This document shows, piece after piece, positions 24,716 to 36,325 of a DNA stretch of 64,000 nucleotides; the first letter of the stretch is position 1; the number at the start of each line of letters is the position of its first letter. The DNA is taken from positions 248,001-312,000 of the forward strand of contig JALLLS010000037.1 of the NCBI GenBank assembly GCA_025094145.1, read 5' to 3'. The position numbers and the translations under genes are program-made. The notes beneath the pieces were generated by a model. That model did not search any database. It saw nothing but the letters and a program-made list of their open reading frames with translations, and was not told the DNA's origin. The DNA comes from Spinellus fusiger (lineage: Eukaryota > Mucoromycota > Mucoromycetes > Mucorales > Phycomycetaceae).

Positions 24716-25442
24716 ACTTATAGATTTTTGTAGATGTATTTATATTCTTACTCTTTATACTTTTTTCCTTCCCTTCCCTTTTTTTTTTAAAAAAAAATGC
24801 ACTGATTGGGCTCTTCATTAATAATACTTGAATGTTGATTGGCTAATACTTATATAAAAAAAACACACTGATTAGGCTCTTCATTAATAATACTTGAACA
24901 CTGATTGGCTACTTTTGAGCAATATATGAATGTAGATAACCCAAGAGTGTGTCCTACCCAGAATATAGTTGACTGACACCTGTTTACACTTTATTCATAG
25001 ATTATTAGCGCATACAAAAATGAGTAAAAAGACAGTGAATATTTCTTATTTAACTTGAATTTAAATAAAGCAAAAACAGAAGATAAAACTGCATAGAAAA
25101 AGAAAAAAACAAAGTTTATAGGTTTTATTGAACAAAAACCCTTATAAATTCAAGACAATTTATTCTCAAAAAAAAATACGACAAATTCTTAAAGGAAAGT
25201 GCGACAGAAATTTGTGAAAATAGTGTATAACTTACCTGTTTGATAGGCGGAGTGTGTCCACTTGATACATTTCTATTGGTGCATAGTTGTTTATGACATA
25301 CGTGTGTTGAAGAGCACACATACTTGTTCTAGGGCTGCCTAGAAGGAGAACAGGCCTGCTGAGTGCCAAGGCATGGACGTGTGACTTGGTTTAAAACTAG
25401 CCTTGCTGTCACCGGCTGTCCACAACCTCATCTTCCTTCATT
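24716..25442. other. Intergenic region with a 46-bp direct repeat
   Basis: Two 46-bp copies at 24800-24845 and 24866-24911, period 66 bp, share CTCTTCATTAATAATACTTG and each contains ATTGG (CCAAT on the other strand) motifs. They lie just after the Galpha stop. I see nothing coding between them and 25443. Confidence 0.7.
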
Positions 25443-25851
25443 ATGCAACTCACACACCTTTTCACTGTTTTGCTCCTGTTCAACTCACTCTTACAGTTCA
25501 GCGTCTATGCTGCTGAAGGTAATCTTTTGTTGATAACACAGAAGAAGAAGAGAGCTGACTATAGTGCAACTACTAGAAGGATTCAGTGACTATATTATTG
25601 CCCTTAAGAAGCCAGTGACTAATGTCGAAGTGCAAAAAGCCCGAGCTGATGTTGAGGCTGTGGGTGGCACTGTGACCCGTGAGATACTCATTGGATCAAG
25701 AGCACTTATTGTCTCTTTGCCTGATGCACAAATCACTACCTTTGAAAGCAAGGACTACATTGACTTTATTGAAAAGGACGAAGAAGGTAGGCTCTACTCA
25801 GCCTATCAGAAAGACTCACTGCTAATATGTGTAGTTCATGCCAACCATTAG
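25443..25851 (+). CDS. Secreted inhibitor-I9 / propeptide-like small protein
   Basis: Exon 1 is 25443-25518 and exon 2 starts at 25565 after a 46-nt intron. It begins with a signal peptide (MQLTHLFTVLLLFNSLLQF, then SVYAAE). The mature part has the I9 fold pattern of subtilisin propeptides and yeast proteinase B inhibitor: YIIALKK, then ARADVEAVGGTVT, then ALIVSLPD, then YIDFIEKDEE. Such proteins bind and inhibit or chaperone subtilisin-like proteases. The 3' end is uncertain: read-through gives a stop at 25851, while a possible intron from GTAGGC at about 25787 to TTAG at about 25851 would end with VYML shortly after. No protease domain follows, so this is a stand-alone inhibitor type. Confidence 0.75.
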
Positions 25852-25986
25852 TGTATATGCTATAAACACTAAGAAAACACTCATGTTATATTCACAATTA
25901 TCAATAAAAAATATGTGCGTCTTAATCCTACAAACTAGTGGCTTGTAGACTTCTTTAGACTCTATGGACCTGAGTCTCCTTTTGTT

Positions 25987-27907
25987 ATGTTTTCACGAAA
26001 TCCTTTAAGTAGTAGACAGCATTCTCCTGAACACAGCAGCACTTTTGACCTGTCTTCTCAGCACCTGTTGGATCCAGACAATGACGACTTTCAGTTACCC
26101 ACCAAAAGAAAGCCTCGTCATAATCACCATGCAAAACAGGCAAAACAGGCAAAAACGGCAAAACAGAAGTCTAGACAGTGTTTGGGTCATTGTTCGTCCA
26201 TGATAACTGAAAGACTCTTTATGAATCCACTAGAGAGTGCTAAAGAAGACTTCCAGCCTGCCATAACCTATCAAAACAGAAAGAGCCACTTGGACTCAAC
26301 TGTCAAGAGAGAATTGGACTCTCAAGAGACACTCCAACTGCCTTTGAACAGACATAGAGTGTTTTCCAGTGCGCTTGAAGCACCTCTTAATACAGTAGAA
26401 GTGGTTTCTGATACATTACACTTGCCTATCAAACACAAGACATCCTCCAGTGCACTTGAACTGCCTTTTGATAAAGCACAACTCACAGGCCCACACAATG
26501 TATTGTCTGATAGACTACATCTTCCTAACAAACACATAATGTCATCCAATGCATCCAAAGCGTCTTTTGATTCACTTCCTCCTAACAAACACACAATGAC
26601 ATCTAACACACACAGGCTATCTTCCATCAGTCTCAAATTGCCACAAAAGAGCAAACACACTGGAACTGAGGAAAAACTCCAACTTCCTAGGCGACAAAAG
26701 ACATCCAAGCACCACCACCAACAACCTAAAGAACCTTTTACTGTAGTAGATCTTTCCACTACGAGTGAACAAGAGCAAGAGCAAGAGCAAGAGCAAGAGC
26801 AAGATACTTCTCATACACTTCATCTCCCAAAAGCAAACAAGAAAAGACACTCCACCAATGCTCACTCACCCACCATCCCACAAGAGTGGCGTACTCTACT
26901 CTCTGCAGAAAGCAAAATAGACACTTCCTTTCACTGTCCTTTTTGTAATGAACCCTTTTACTCCCCACTCCCTCCTCCTCTGAAAAAGGCCTACATGGCC
27001 CTCACATCAAAACAAGTCTCTCGGCTCTCCCGACCCTCCCGACCCTCCCGACCCTACCTGTCTTCACGATCCTTTATTTCCAAAGAAGTATCGATAAAAG
27101 ACCAGTATGCATTCTGTCGTCTTCATGACATTGAACTAGTAGTGAAGCCAAAAGGACTCCAAGAAGGATATCCCACCGACATTGATTTCGATGCCATTGA
27201 GAAAAGAGTGGTTGGATTTCAGCAGGAGATTGAGGATGTGATTCATGGACGTATTAAGAGTAGCTATCGAGACACTGCACTCAAGGCCTATGAGATGCTT
27301 GGTAAGAACAAAGCAAGAAGTTCAATGGGAGTCATGGCGAGATTTGAAACAACCTTGGTAAGTGTAGTCTGGGATGATATATAAAGTGTGTGTGTGCTTC
27401 TATGGATGTAACTAAGAAGAATGAAACAAAAAACAAAAAACAAAGCCCGGGTACTATGGATCCAAGGGAGCTGCTATTATTCTCGATGTGCTTAGCAGAC
27501 TGTATTTGCACAGTGAACAGTTGACGTATATCGCTACAGCACCACAGCAACCAATTGAGTATTTACAACAAGTGTTGGTACCAGAAGTTGGGTTTAGGCT
27601 TATTCGACAAGATCTGATGCGACACAATAATAAGAACAAACCACTGGATCGATGGATTCTTCATCACGGAGAACAACTGACAGAGAAGGCTAAAGTGTTA
27701 ATGGAAGAGAGCAGCAGTTATGGTAGTTTAGTATACTCACTAGAGGACAGTACAGTGAGAAGTATCTATGATGACAGCTCAGAGGAAGAGGAAGAGGAAG
27801 AGGAAGAAGAAGAGACTAGGGATGATTCTGGTTCTGACAATGACATAAACTCTTCTACTGACTCTGATAATGATTCTGCTAGTAATAACTCTTATCATGG
27901 ACGCTAA
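25987..27907 (+). CDS. RTC4-like domain protein (nuclear, telomere-capping related family)
   Basis: Exons 25987-27357 and 27446-27907; the splice is in phase and joins RFETTL to PGYYGSKGAA, giving about 610 residues. The first 300 residues are Ser/Thr/Lys-rich and probably disordered, with internal near-repeats (LHLPIKHK, LHLPNKH, LPPNKH) and an (EQ)n run. The C-terminal half fits the RTC4-like domain: a CPFC pair (HCPFCNEPFYSP), HDIELVVKPKG, PGYYGSKGAAIILDVL, YLQQVLVPEVGFRLIRQD and a WIL motif. An acidic tail (E-rich, then D/S-rich) ends the protein. Yeast Rtc4 is linked genetically to telomere capping; a molecular role is not established here. The 3' end faces the ATP17-like gene. Confidence 0.8.
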
Positions 27908-28078
27908 TAGGCCCGTGGTCCAATGCCACTGTACATACATCGACTCTTATACACCCCACTCACCCACCCAAGTTCACTTGTATGCTTCGACACTAATCAC
28001 TTATTCACTTCAAATATTGCATATACACTTTCATTAGAACTGCCCAATAAAAATCGAAATAAAAGCATTTGATAAGCC

Positions 28079-28565
28079 TTAATGATGGTTGCCATTCTTG
28101 TGGTGCTCTGTACATCATCCATAAGTACCCTATAGACACTGTATAACTTACTCAAGTGGAAGTGGTAATCAATGGAGTAACCAATGACGAAGATACCGAA
28201 CAGGGCGTGGAGAAGAGGAGTGACACTGGCGTTGTCTCCGTCAATGTAACGGGCCTTGTAGTGGCCCCAGGGACCAGAGGGCTTGGTAACCTGAGCAGCA
28301 CCCTTGGGGAGTCTCTGTTATAAGGACAAGCATAAGACAAGTAGGTGTGTCAGTTTTTTTTTTCCTTTTCCTTTTTCTTTTCTTTTTCTTTTTCCTTGTT
28401 CTTCTCTCTTCTCTAGTGTCTTGTAGTCAGTATCCAATGTACCTTGTAAAAGTCAACCACCTCGTTCATCTGACCATTCTTGGAAGAACCACTGAGCTTA
28501 GTGGCACTGGCAAGGTTGGGAGGAATAAGGCTCTTGGTGGTATAAGCACGGCGAATGACGTTCAT
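28079..28565 (-). CDS. ATP17: Mitochondrial F1Fo ATP synthase subunit f
   Basis: Three exons on the minus strand: 28565-28443, 28314-28152 and 28107-28079. The introns are GT-AG, about 128 and 44 nt, and give 104 residues. A basic N-terminus (MNVIRRAYTTKSLIPP) fits mitochondrial import. Family motifs: MNEVVDFYK, RLPKGAAQV, YKARYIDGDNAS, a membrane segment PLLHALFGIFVIGYS, and YHFHLKHHKNGNHH at the end, the usual His-rich tail. The tiny last exon (29 nt) supplies that tail; reading through the second intron gives an unrelated end. Subunit f belongs to the membrane Fo part near the dimer interface. It is convergent with the RTC4-like gene, about 170 bp apart. Confidence 0.9.
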
Positions 28566-28739
28566 GGTGTAATAAACAAGCAACGTATGCTGCCATACAA
28601 AAATTGAAAAAATAATAACAATGACCCAGGGGCAAGTCACTCAATGACATCACAACCTACTGGCCTGAATTATTTCTATCTGTTAAATGATGAGTCTCTT
28701 TTTGCATTTATGTGTCCAAGTGACTCTTTTTTGAACATA

Positions 28740-29621
28740 AAGTGACCCTCAATAAGTAACCGCTTTTTTTTCAGATATGGATTTTCTTTTTTGGTTTTGT
28801 AGTTTATCTTAATAGTGTTATAATCTCATGAACTCATTAGCTAAAGAAACAATAATCCCAATACATAAAGATAGTGGTGTTAATAATACATAGTAGTGTT
28901 TATTATTATTATTATTATTACAGGGTTATCTAATAACCACTATTCTTTGGCATCAATAACAGTCTGACATCTCCGCCCCATGCTGGTAATGGGGGCATCT
29001 ATCACTTCCTTTGATATTTTACCTTATTCCAGCGCCAGGGCCGCCTTTCTACTGAAGCAGCCCCATAATATCACTCTAACACCTCCAGACTACCTTGTTT
29101 CTATGAAATTCTTAGGCTCAAAGGCCATACCACACTGCCTGATGACTTTGATTACATGTCATAGCTCATTGGCTCTACTCTAGACTTATCTAATCATACT
29201 GTCTTCTGCCATTGTTCATGAATCTATTTGATATGTCCTTGGGCTCACTAGTGTTCAGAAATGACCAGGAACAAGAGGTGTGTTTGGTAATAAAAGAGTT
29301 GTATTTCTCAAAGTTCTATACTACAACAATTATAACTTACTTATATACTTTTCAGACTATGTCTAATTAATCTAATCTATATAATAGCAATGTCTCTTGG
29401 AATGTGCGGGTCAAAATCCTCAACATTCTCAACACTAGAATCAAGACTCTGTGATTTTCTTGGTGAAGATGTTCATGGTGTTGGATGAGCTGGACATTAT
29501 TCGAAAAGAAATGTTATGAAAATAGAAAAATAGAATATGTTATTCTTTACTATAGAAATAGCCTGGAATTTTTTTTAAAAAAAAAAAGAAAAAAAAGGCG
29601 GTTACTTATTGAGGGTCACTC
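28740..29621 (-). mobile_element. Degenerate Tc1-type element with AAAGTGACCC ends
   Basis: Inverted ends: left AAGTGACCCTCAATAAGTAA, right (rc) AGAGTGACCCTCAATAAGTA, then AACCGC(C) and a T-run on both. TA flanks it at 28738-28739 and 29622-29623. Inside, on the minus strand, are scraps of a Tc1 transposase near 28950-29200 (about GGDVRLLLMP at its C-terminus) with many stops. No complete transposase. Confidence 0.75.
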
Positions 29622-29689
29622 TATAAGCTGTCTGTAATTTATCAGCTTAAATTGAGAATCCAAAATCATAGGTAGATTTTCAGTATTCC

Positions 29690-30240
29690 AATATACCTCT
29701 TGTATTAAGTGCTTTTTCTATGTAATAAAAACATAAATTAAACACATAATAGAGACTTGAGGATTAGATGATATATAAAAGAAAGTCAAAAGAGTAATAC
29801 ATACAAGTTTATTGGGTAAATACTCTCACTCTTTGGCTCTTTTACCCTTTGCTTCTATCACAGCCTTATATCTCCGATGCATGCTCGAAATAAATCTATC
29901 TGTAGTGTCCTTGGGGATCTTCTCCCATTCTTCTAACAAGACAGCCTCCTAATCTTAAAGACTTTTTCTATATGCCAATGTATTGAGGCGGATTGGCTCT
30001 GGGTAACAATCCTCCTTTAAGATCTTAATGTATTTTTTGTACAGTTTATAATGTTTTTTAAAGGCACTAATGTTCCAACACCTTCACTATAGAGAGAGAG
30101 AGAGAGAAAACCCCCTACACTATCATACCACTACTACCAAACTTCTTTGTTTTGATATTCTTTGGGAGAAGTCAATCTTTTTTTTTAACTTTGTTAGATG
30201 AGATAGACATTAAAGTGGAAAAGTAAGAAATGAACAATGT
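29690..30240 (-). mobile_element. Tc1-D family remnant, internally deleted
   Basis: From about 29690 the sequence follows the 3' part of Tc1-D (58310 onward): an ATTAAACACATAATAGAGACT-like stretch, then the end of a transposase frame. After about 29960 it is decayed and joins a 5'-end-like piece near 30140-30240. About half of the element is missing. A (GA)n run lies at about 30090. Confidence 0.6.
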
Positions 30241-30527
30241 TTATTGATTATTATTTTCCAACAGCTTTTGATATAGGCTTGGTCATTGAGCCAAAGATAT
30301 GATAAATAGTACTATGAATTAAAAACTTATCTTTGTTAAAAGACAGTAAGATTGTAGAAGACTATTCTTTTATTTCATACTCTACGTAAACCTAAAAAAT
30401 CTCTGCACATAATGACAGATTAGATACACACATTCAGAAAAGACTAATAATAAAATTTAAAATAAAAACTTAATGATAAAATTTTAGTCTGAATCGGAAA
30501 TATCCCTAAAAATCTTCTTTTTCTCTA

Positions 30528-31495
30528 CACACCCAAAGATTTTCTGGTCTTTAAGCGGTGATATCTCCTTTCTTTTACACACTAGAAGATTTTGCTCTTT
30601 TATCGAACTGTGTTTAAAATCAAAGGTTTGTGGATATTCAAATTATTATTTCTTTTTGTAGTTACCAGTATCAAATTGTATTATCAGTAAAATATATTGT
30701 TTATAGATAAAATTGTTTATTATAGTAATGTAGCTAATAAATATTATGACTATAGTCCTTGGTAGTGTATATCATTTCCTTCTATTGTTTCTCTTTGTTA
30801 ATAATGGCACATTACCTTGTTCATTTATGCTCATATTGAAGAGTACTTGGGTGTTAAATTGTATGCGCAGTGTGGGAAATAACAAAAAGAGGGGAATATC
30901 AAAACAAATAATGTTTTATCTCTATTCTGGTGAGGTATACACTAGCCTCCACTCATAGAATTCACAAGTCAAACAATTAACACGATTTGCCTTGGACCTA
31001 AAAGACAGTATTAGAAATAATACTTTGTGATCATTAAGCACCACTGTTAATACCAGTTACAATAACATAGTTACTGAAGTGATTATGAATACTGAGTCAA
31101 TAAATGACTATACAGTTCTCAATGTAAGTGAATTTGGTTCTATTTTATGGACAAAGATTACTAGAGTTAATTCAGTGTGTTCTATAATAAATATTCTTTA
31201 AGCAGTGTCATACTGCAAATACTATGGGCTTATAGTTAACACATTATGTTAAACAATAAATGCAGTGACTGAGTTGTAATTTTGGGGTGATTCTTGTTCT
31301 ATTTCTTGTCTTTACAGCCAATTCTATACTTTTTAATTGCAAAGTCAATAGTGATTGCTTAAACAGGCAAGTAGAGCTTGAAATAGTTTATTTAGATAGC
31401 GGAAAAGCCTTTTCAAACACGTTAGCCAATCATAAGAATATTGCGAATTTATTCTCAGTATATTTCCTTATATATCCCAAAAATCTTTGGGTGTG
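30528..31495 (+). mobile_element. Non-coding TIR element, copy 2 (TIR-R family, 968 bp)
   Basis: Inverted ends CACACCCAAAGATTTT (left) and CACACCCAAAGATTTTTGGG (right, rc). TA flanks at 30526-30527 and 31496-31497. The interior matches copy 1 closely, including the stretch around 30770-31000. No transposase. It ends about 70 bp before the COQ4 start codon, so it occupies the gene's upstream region. Confidence 0.85.
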
Positions 31496-31566
31496 TAGAA
31501 TTAATTGGAAAATAAAATTCGGAAATAAAAGGTGGTCGGACTGGCTCTTCTTTATTCAAACTAACC

Positions 31567-32563
31567 ATGTTTCTTCAAAGAACAAGAACCTTACTTGGTT
31601 TACAGAGACGACTCTACTCTCAAGGCAATACATGGTCCAATCCTAATCCTGCTAATGGAGCCAAGAAGCTGTATGAGAGCCATATTCCTGTCTCTAGACT
31701 CCAGAAGGCTGTTATTGCTGTAGGCTCAACTGTCACTGCCTTTAGAGATCCTATGAGAACAGGTAAAAAAAAACAGAACAAAAAAAGGATAAAATACTAT
31801 TGTTATTATTGGCTAATCTCTTTCTTTCTTTCTTTCTTTTTGCTTAAAGACTTAATTGCTGCTCTGGGAGAGACTACAGGTCGACGCAGTTTGGCTCATA
31901 TCCGAGATAAAATGTTAGAGTCAGAGGGAGGCAGACGTATCTTGAAAGAACGTCCCTCTATCCACAGCAACACAATTGACTTTGAAAGTCTACGCAAAAC
32001 ATGTGCACCAAACACATTTGGAGCCTGTTATTTGACTTGGCTCGATAATCATGGCCTATCTGCAGACAGTCGATCTCCCGTAAGAAAGAAAGAAAAAGAC
32101 ACTTTAATGGATCTCAAGTAAACTCATTCAGTTTTGTATTGTATGTATGGGGATGGACATATAGGTCAAATATGTTGATGATGAGGAATTGGCCTATGTA
32201 ATGAAGAGATACCGTGAGATCCACGACTTCTTCCACACTCTTTGCAACATGGGAATCACGGTAGAAGAGGAATTAGTGATTAAATGGCTTGAGTGGGTAC
32301 AGACTGGACTCCCTGTGGCTGCCATTGCCTCTATCTTTGCACCACTGCGTATGAGCCTAAAGCAGAGCCGATTATTGTATACCGTCTATATTCCTTGGGC
32401 AATCCAGAGTGCTGCTACTTCACAGCCTCTCATGTCAGTGTATTTTGAGGACTACTTCCATGTTCCAATTGATGAATTCAGAAAGGAGATTAGATTCACC
32501 CCTCCCCCCTGCCCCATCACAAACGGATTTACTGCTGATATTGGTAAAGCATTAGCTTACTAG
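31567..32563 (+). CDS. COQ4: Ubiquinone biosynthesis protein COQ4, mitochondrial
   Basis: Exons 31567-31762, 31850-32079 and 32165-32563; introns GT-AG (87 and 85 nt); 274 residues. The N-terminus (MFLQRTRTLLGLQRRLYSQG) is a typical mitochondrial presequence. The family signature HDFFHTLCNMGITVEEE carries the HDxxH-(11)-E metal-binding set. Flanking motifs also fit: DLIAALGETTGRR, RILKERP, PNTFGACYLTWLD, VDDEELAYVMKRYREIHD, EWVQTGLPVAA. COQ4 sits in the coenzyme Q synthesis complex at the matrix face of the inner membrane and has been assigned oxidative decarboxylation of the ring. Start chosen: first ATG in frame with the presequence. The TIR element just upstream may supply part of the promoter. 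Confidence 0.95.
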
Positions 32564-32639
32564 AGTTGGAGTTCTTTTCTAGCATTCATAAGTCATAACC
32601 AAGGAAATATACCCACTCTATCATCATTATCATTACTTT

Positions 32640-33562
32640 TAAAAACCTAGAGGTAAAAGAGAGTGTTTGGTATAATAAAAAGGTATATTTGTCAAAGATA
32701 CAATTATCTAGCTAGCTGCTGTCTTGAACTCTTCTCTACCCTATGTCTTAGGGGCAACTTTATCTAATATAGTGACCAACAGAAAAAATTCGAATTTTTT
32801 CAAATTCCGGGCTATTTTCATACCAAAAAATATAACATACATTGCTTCTTTCTTTTTATAATACTTCTTTTCTTATAATATCTGCACCCTCCAAAGAATG
32901 TCTTGGAGAATAGGTTTGGAGGTAGTAGAGTGATGGTCTGTATTATTTTAGTGGGGAAGAGTGTTGGGAGATAACTTGTGGAGGATAGAATACTATGACA
33001 AGTTCATTGATATTTTGGGAGATGTCTACAGCCATGAACTTGAGTCTCTCTTTTATTAACCCTGGAGTCAGTTACCACCTACATAGGGACAATGATAGAC
33101 CCTATAAGAACAAAACAACTCAATGAGAGAGTAGTAAATGGTATATTAATGACTCTTTACTGGCCCTTACATAATCCCGGTCTCAATCCAATGGAGTATC
33201 TGTGGACCCACCTGAAGAAGGCTATTGGGAATTAAATAAGGTATACTACCAATGAGAAGTTGGAGGCGGCCCTAATGCTGGAATGGGGCAAAATATCGAA
33301 AGAAGTGATAGACCATCTCATTGCCAGCATAGGGCCGGAGATACCAGGCTGTGATAGATGTCATTCACTGATAGTGGTTACTAAGCAACCTTACAATAAA
33401 AACCACTGTTATGTATTATCAAAACTACTATCTTTATTTATTCAAGGTTGTATGTATTTAGCTAATGAATTCATAAAGTTAAAACACTATTAAGATAAAT
33501 TATATTTAAAATGGAAATCTACATTTGAAAAGATTCCTATTTTTTCTTTTTGTCACTTTATA
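32640..33562 (+). mobile_element. Tc1 remnant with decayed transposase
   Basis: Scattered transposase pieces read left to right: a FGGSRVMV-like piece near 32920, NPMEYLWTHLKKAIGN near 33190-33230, then EWGKISKEVIDHLIASIGPE near 33280-33340 (33260-33493 stays open). The right edge GTCACTTTATA at about 33562 resembles the right end of Tc1-B. I could not place the left end. Confidence 0.6.
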
Positions 33563-33901
33563 TGTGCGTATGGTCCACTAGAGTGAGTTCACAGTAGAAC
33601 TAAGAGTGTCACTATTATAATCACTATTAATATTATTATTAAGATCATCATAGTGTCTAACTCTGTTATTTATTGATGTCATGGTATCTTTTTATCCTCT
33701 ATTATTCTTTCTTACATGTAGTGTCGAAATAAGTTTAACAAATATTATGCATTATAAATCATAATAATATCAATTAGTCTAAAATTAAATCTCGTAGTTT
33801 GACAAGTGTTTATTTTCTTATAAAAGACATTTAATATTATTGAAAGATATTTCTCTTTTTGGAATTAATAGCTCAATAACTGCTCATCTGAATAAGAAAT
33901 A

Positions 33902-34498
33902 CACTCTTTCCGGAAATTATTGGTGCAAGAATAAAAATGAATTTGGTGCACAAATTGTTGTGAAAATCGGTACACTTTTATACTGATTTCTTTTTTATAT
34001 TAAAAAAAAACATTCAAAATTGAACATGGATCAATTTATTTACGAGGATGGAAGTGGGAATCTTTACAATGAAGAAGAGGGGTTCAGCTGCTGTTCTAGA
34101 TATGAAAGTGAACAATGAGTAATACTCGCTGCACAACGTCACAGACTTTGGACAATGCCCCTATCCATAAAAACAGGGACATTCAGCTTTACATTAAGGG
34201 TAGAGGATATGGCTGTGTCTATCTTCCACCTTATTCGCCTGAGCTTATTTCTATTGAGCAGTTCTGGTCAGTTGTAAAGAGTAAACTCAAAAGAGAAGCT
34301 CTTTTGGATGAGGAAACATTATCCTCAACAATCTCAGATTCTTTGTAATAAAGTGCTGTTTAATGTCTTGCAAGGATTCTGTAGATAGTCCCAGTTCAGA
34401 TTTAATGATTGTTTATAAAGAATATGTTTATAATAAATTCATTTTTATTTTCACCAAATTCATTTTGAACCTTGCACCAATAATTTCCAGAAAGAGTA
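33902..34498 (+). mobile_element. Short Tc1/IS630-type element with long inverted repeats
   Basis: The ends are inverted repeats of about 50 bp: left CACTCTTTCCGGAAATTATT, right (rc) TACTCTTTCTGGAAATTATT, then GGTGCAAG on both. TA flanks at 33900-33901 and 34499-34500. At 597 bp it is an internally deleted copy. It retains the 3' part of a DDE transposase (34115-34348). Confidence 0.85.
34115..34348 (+). pseudogene. DDE_3 transposase C-terminal fragment
   Basis: The 77-codon frame contains LDNAPIHKN (second catalytic Asp) and YLPPYSPELISIEQFWSVVK (catalytic Glu in IEQFW), the pattern of IS630/Tc1-type transposases that use the PPYSP motif. The N-terminal two thirds, with the first Asp, are deleted. 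It belongs to a different transposase lineage from Tc1-A, B and D. Confidence 0.8.
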
Positions 34499-34500
34499 TA

Positions 34501-35153
34501 TTACCCAATATTAAGGAATAATCATGACTTAACACTCGAATAATCTCTTTCTGAAGCCAATACTAGTAGGAAAGTGGGAAGTGTGACATAATAAACATTA
34601 AAGTTTAATGACACGTTTTACTGCTCTTGTCTACCTTTGACATAAACCCTAAAAAGACAATCCATGGATTTGTGTTTATCAGGGAATACAAATGTAGACA
34701 TAATTTATTTTTCTTCCTTAATATACTCTATAAGAATACTCTATAAGAACACTCTATAAGAATACTCTCTTTTTCTGATTCTCAAGGTACTTTTGTCGAG
34801 TCCTGACTTACATTTGATGATGATTCTACCTATACTTTCATCTACATTTTATATCTGTTCTACATTTGTTCTACACTCAACTGTTTATTTCCTACTCAGA
34901 TCACCCCAATGGTCCGAATGCAACTGGCTGGGACTGTTATTGAGTTCATAAAAAGCAGTCCGTGATATGAGGTTCCTTGCCCCGTTCCTGCTGTGTTCAC
35001 CATTTTGTGGTTCCTCTTCTATTATTTGTGTGTGCGCTTGTGTGCCTTGTGCCTTTTTCCCTTTCTCTATTTGTGCCTGTGCCTCTGTGTGTGTGTGTAA
35101 GGAACTCCCTCCAGTGAAGGAAAAAAGCAGTCACCGACAACGCTCTCATTACC
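34501..35153 (+). promoter_or_regulatory. Upstream region of the BAG/Ubl gene; 15-bp tandem
   Basis: About 34724-34768 holds three near-tandem units of ACTCTATAAGAATACTC. The 34990-35100 stretch is T/G/C-rich with a GTGT run. The open frame at 34967-35242 overlaps the true start and is in another frame, so I do not call it. Confidence 0.45.
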
Positions 35154-35435
35154 ATGCACCAAGTTATTCTTTTCGTCTTGCTGCTATGGAATGTTACAAG
35201 CACCACTGTATCACGCTTCCTCAGCTACCACCGAGTCAGTGACAAAGAGAGAAACACTTCTGTTGTTCTTTTGTGGAAGAATCAGTACTATGATATGAAC
35301 TTTAAAGAGTTTCCCGGTGGACTGCATGAGGCGACTGTCAAGGATTTGAAAGAGAAGTGCAAGATGATGACGCATGTTCCTATTGCTTTAATGAACTTAC
35401 AAGTGTCTGGAGGTAATACTATTCATTAGTATGAA

Positions 35436-35468
<33 letters not shown>

Positions 35469-36092
35469 AAAAAGGCAGCATACTCAACATGCTTATGTAT
35501 ATGAGGTAGCCAATATTAAGGATACCACAGCTACATTGGAGAGTGTAGGCATTCATAAACAGGCGATAGTAATGCTCAATGGAGAAGAAACCAATGTAAG
35601 TCTCTCTCTCTCTCTTATTATTATTATTATTAGTAGTATTAGTATTATTAGTATTAGTATTATTAGTATTAGTATTATTTGAGAGTATAAAAAGACCCAT
35701 AAGTGTTCCTTTTTATTGTTTAGAAAGAGGATCTTCAGCAAGTAGCGTCTGGAAATGCTGAAGAGTATGGACTGATGCTTCGTATTTCTGGAATCATCAA
35801 TAAACAAGTCACTGGATTGGAGAGTCAAGTAGTAGCATGGGAGAAACAAGTCGAGGCAGCTACTACTGCTGGATCCCACTTGAGCCAGGACGATAAAAAG
35901 AAACTGCAGGACATGGGCAATTACTTTTCTGAGAAGATGTTACAGGCCCTGATTACATTGGACGGGGTGGACTGTCCTTTTGAATTTGATACAGCAAGGC
36001 AAAAGAGAAGGGAAGGTGTACGGTTTACACAGCAGAGTTTGGATCGCGTGGATAAAGTACGCTCAGAGATTAAGTGTTTAGCTATAGAATAG
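35154..36092 (+). CDS. Ubiquitin-like plus BAG-domain Hsp70 co-chaperone
   Basis: Exons 35154-35412, 35510-35595 and 35724-36092 give 237 residues. Residues about 36-118 form a ubiquitin-like domain (VVLLWKNQYYDMNF, ATVKDLKEKC, LMNLQVSGANIKD, LESVGIHKQAIVMLNGEE). About 150-235 form a three-helix BAG domain (QVEAATTAGSHLSQDDKKKL, LQALITLDGVD, ARQKRREGVRFTQQSLDRVD). BAG domains bind the Hsp70 ATPase domain and trigger nucleotide exchange. The N-terminus (MHQVILFVLLLWNV) is hydrophobic, like a signal anchor; if real this is a membrane-tethered BAG protein, as yeast Snl1 is. Alternative: the true start is downstream and that segment is upstream DNA. Intron 1 contains a (GAAA)n run, intron 2 an (ATT)n run. 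Confidence 0.8.
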
Positions 36093-36325
36093 AAAATAAG
36101 AGCCAATCACTATGCGATATGGATCTACACTATGGACATCTTTCTTTTGTTTCTTTATCTTTCCTTTTTTAGAAAATAAAAGCAGTAGGAAGGTGATAAT
36201 TGAAAATAAAAAGTAAATAAATAAAGGTACAGAAAAGTAAATCAAGCCTATAGACTAATAGAAACTTATATTTATCTCTTCCTTTTCTATTATATCTATT
36301 CTTTTTCTTGGTACTCTCTATTGAT

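Noticed and set aside
26322..26968. Minus-strand open frames opposite the RTC4-like gene
   Set aside because: They mirror the codon pattern of the plus-strand gene, whose splice and domains are well supported.
34967..35242. 91-codon frame before the BAG gene as a separate gene
   Set aside because: It overlaps the BAG start in another frame, has a low-complexity Cys/Val-rich translation of a GT-rich stretch, and no domain.
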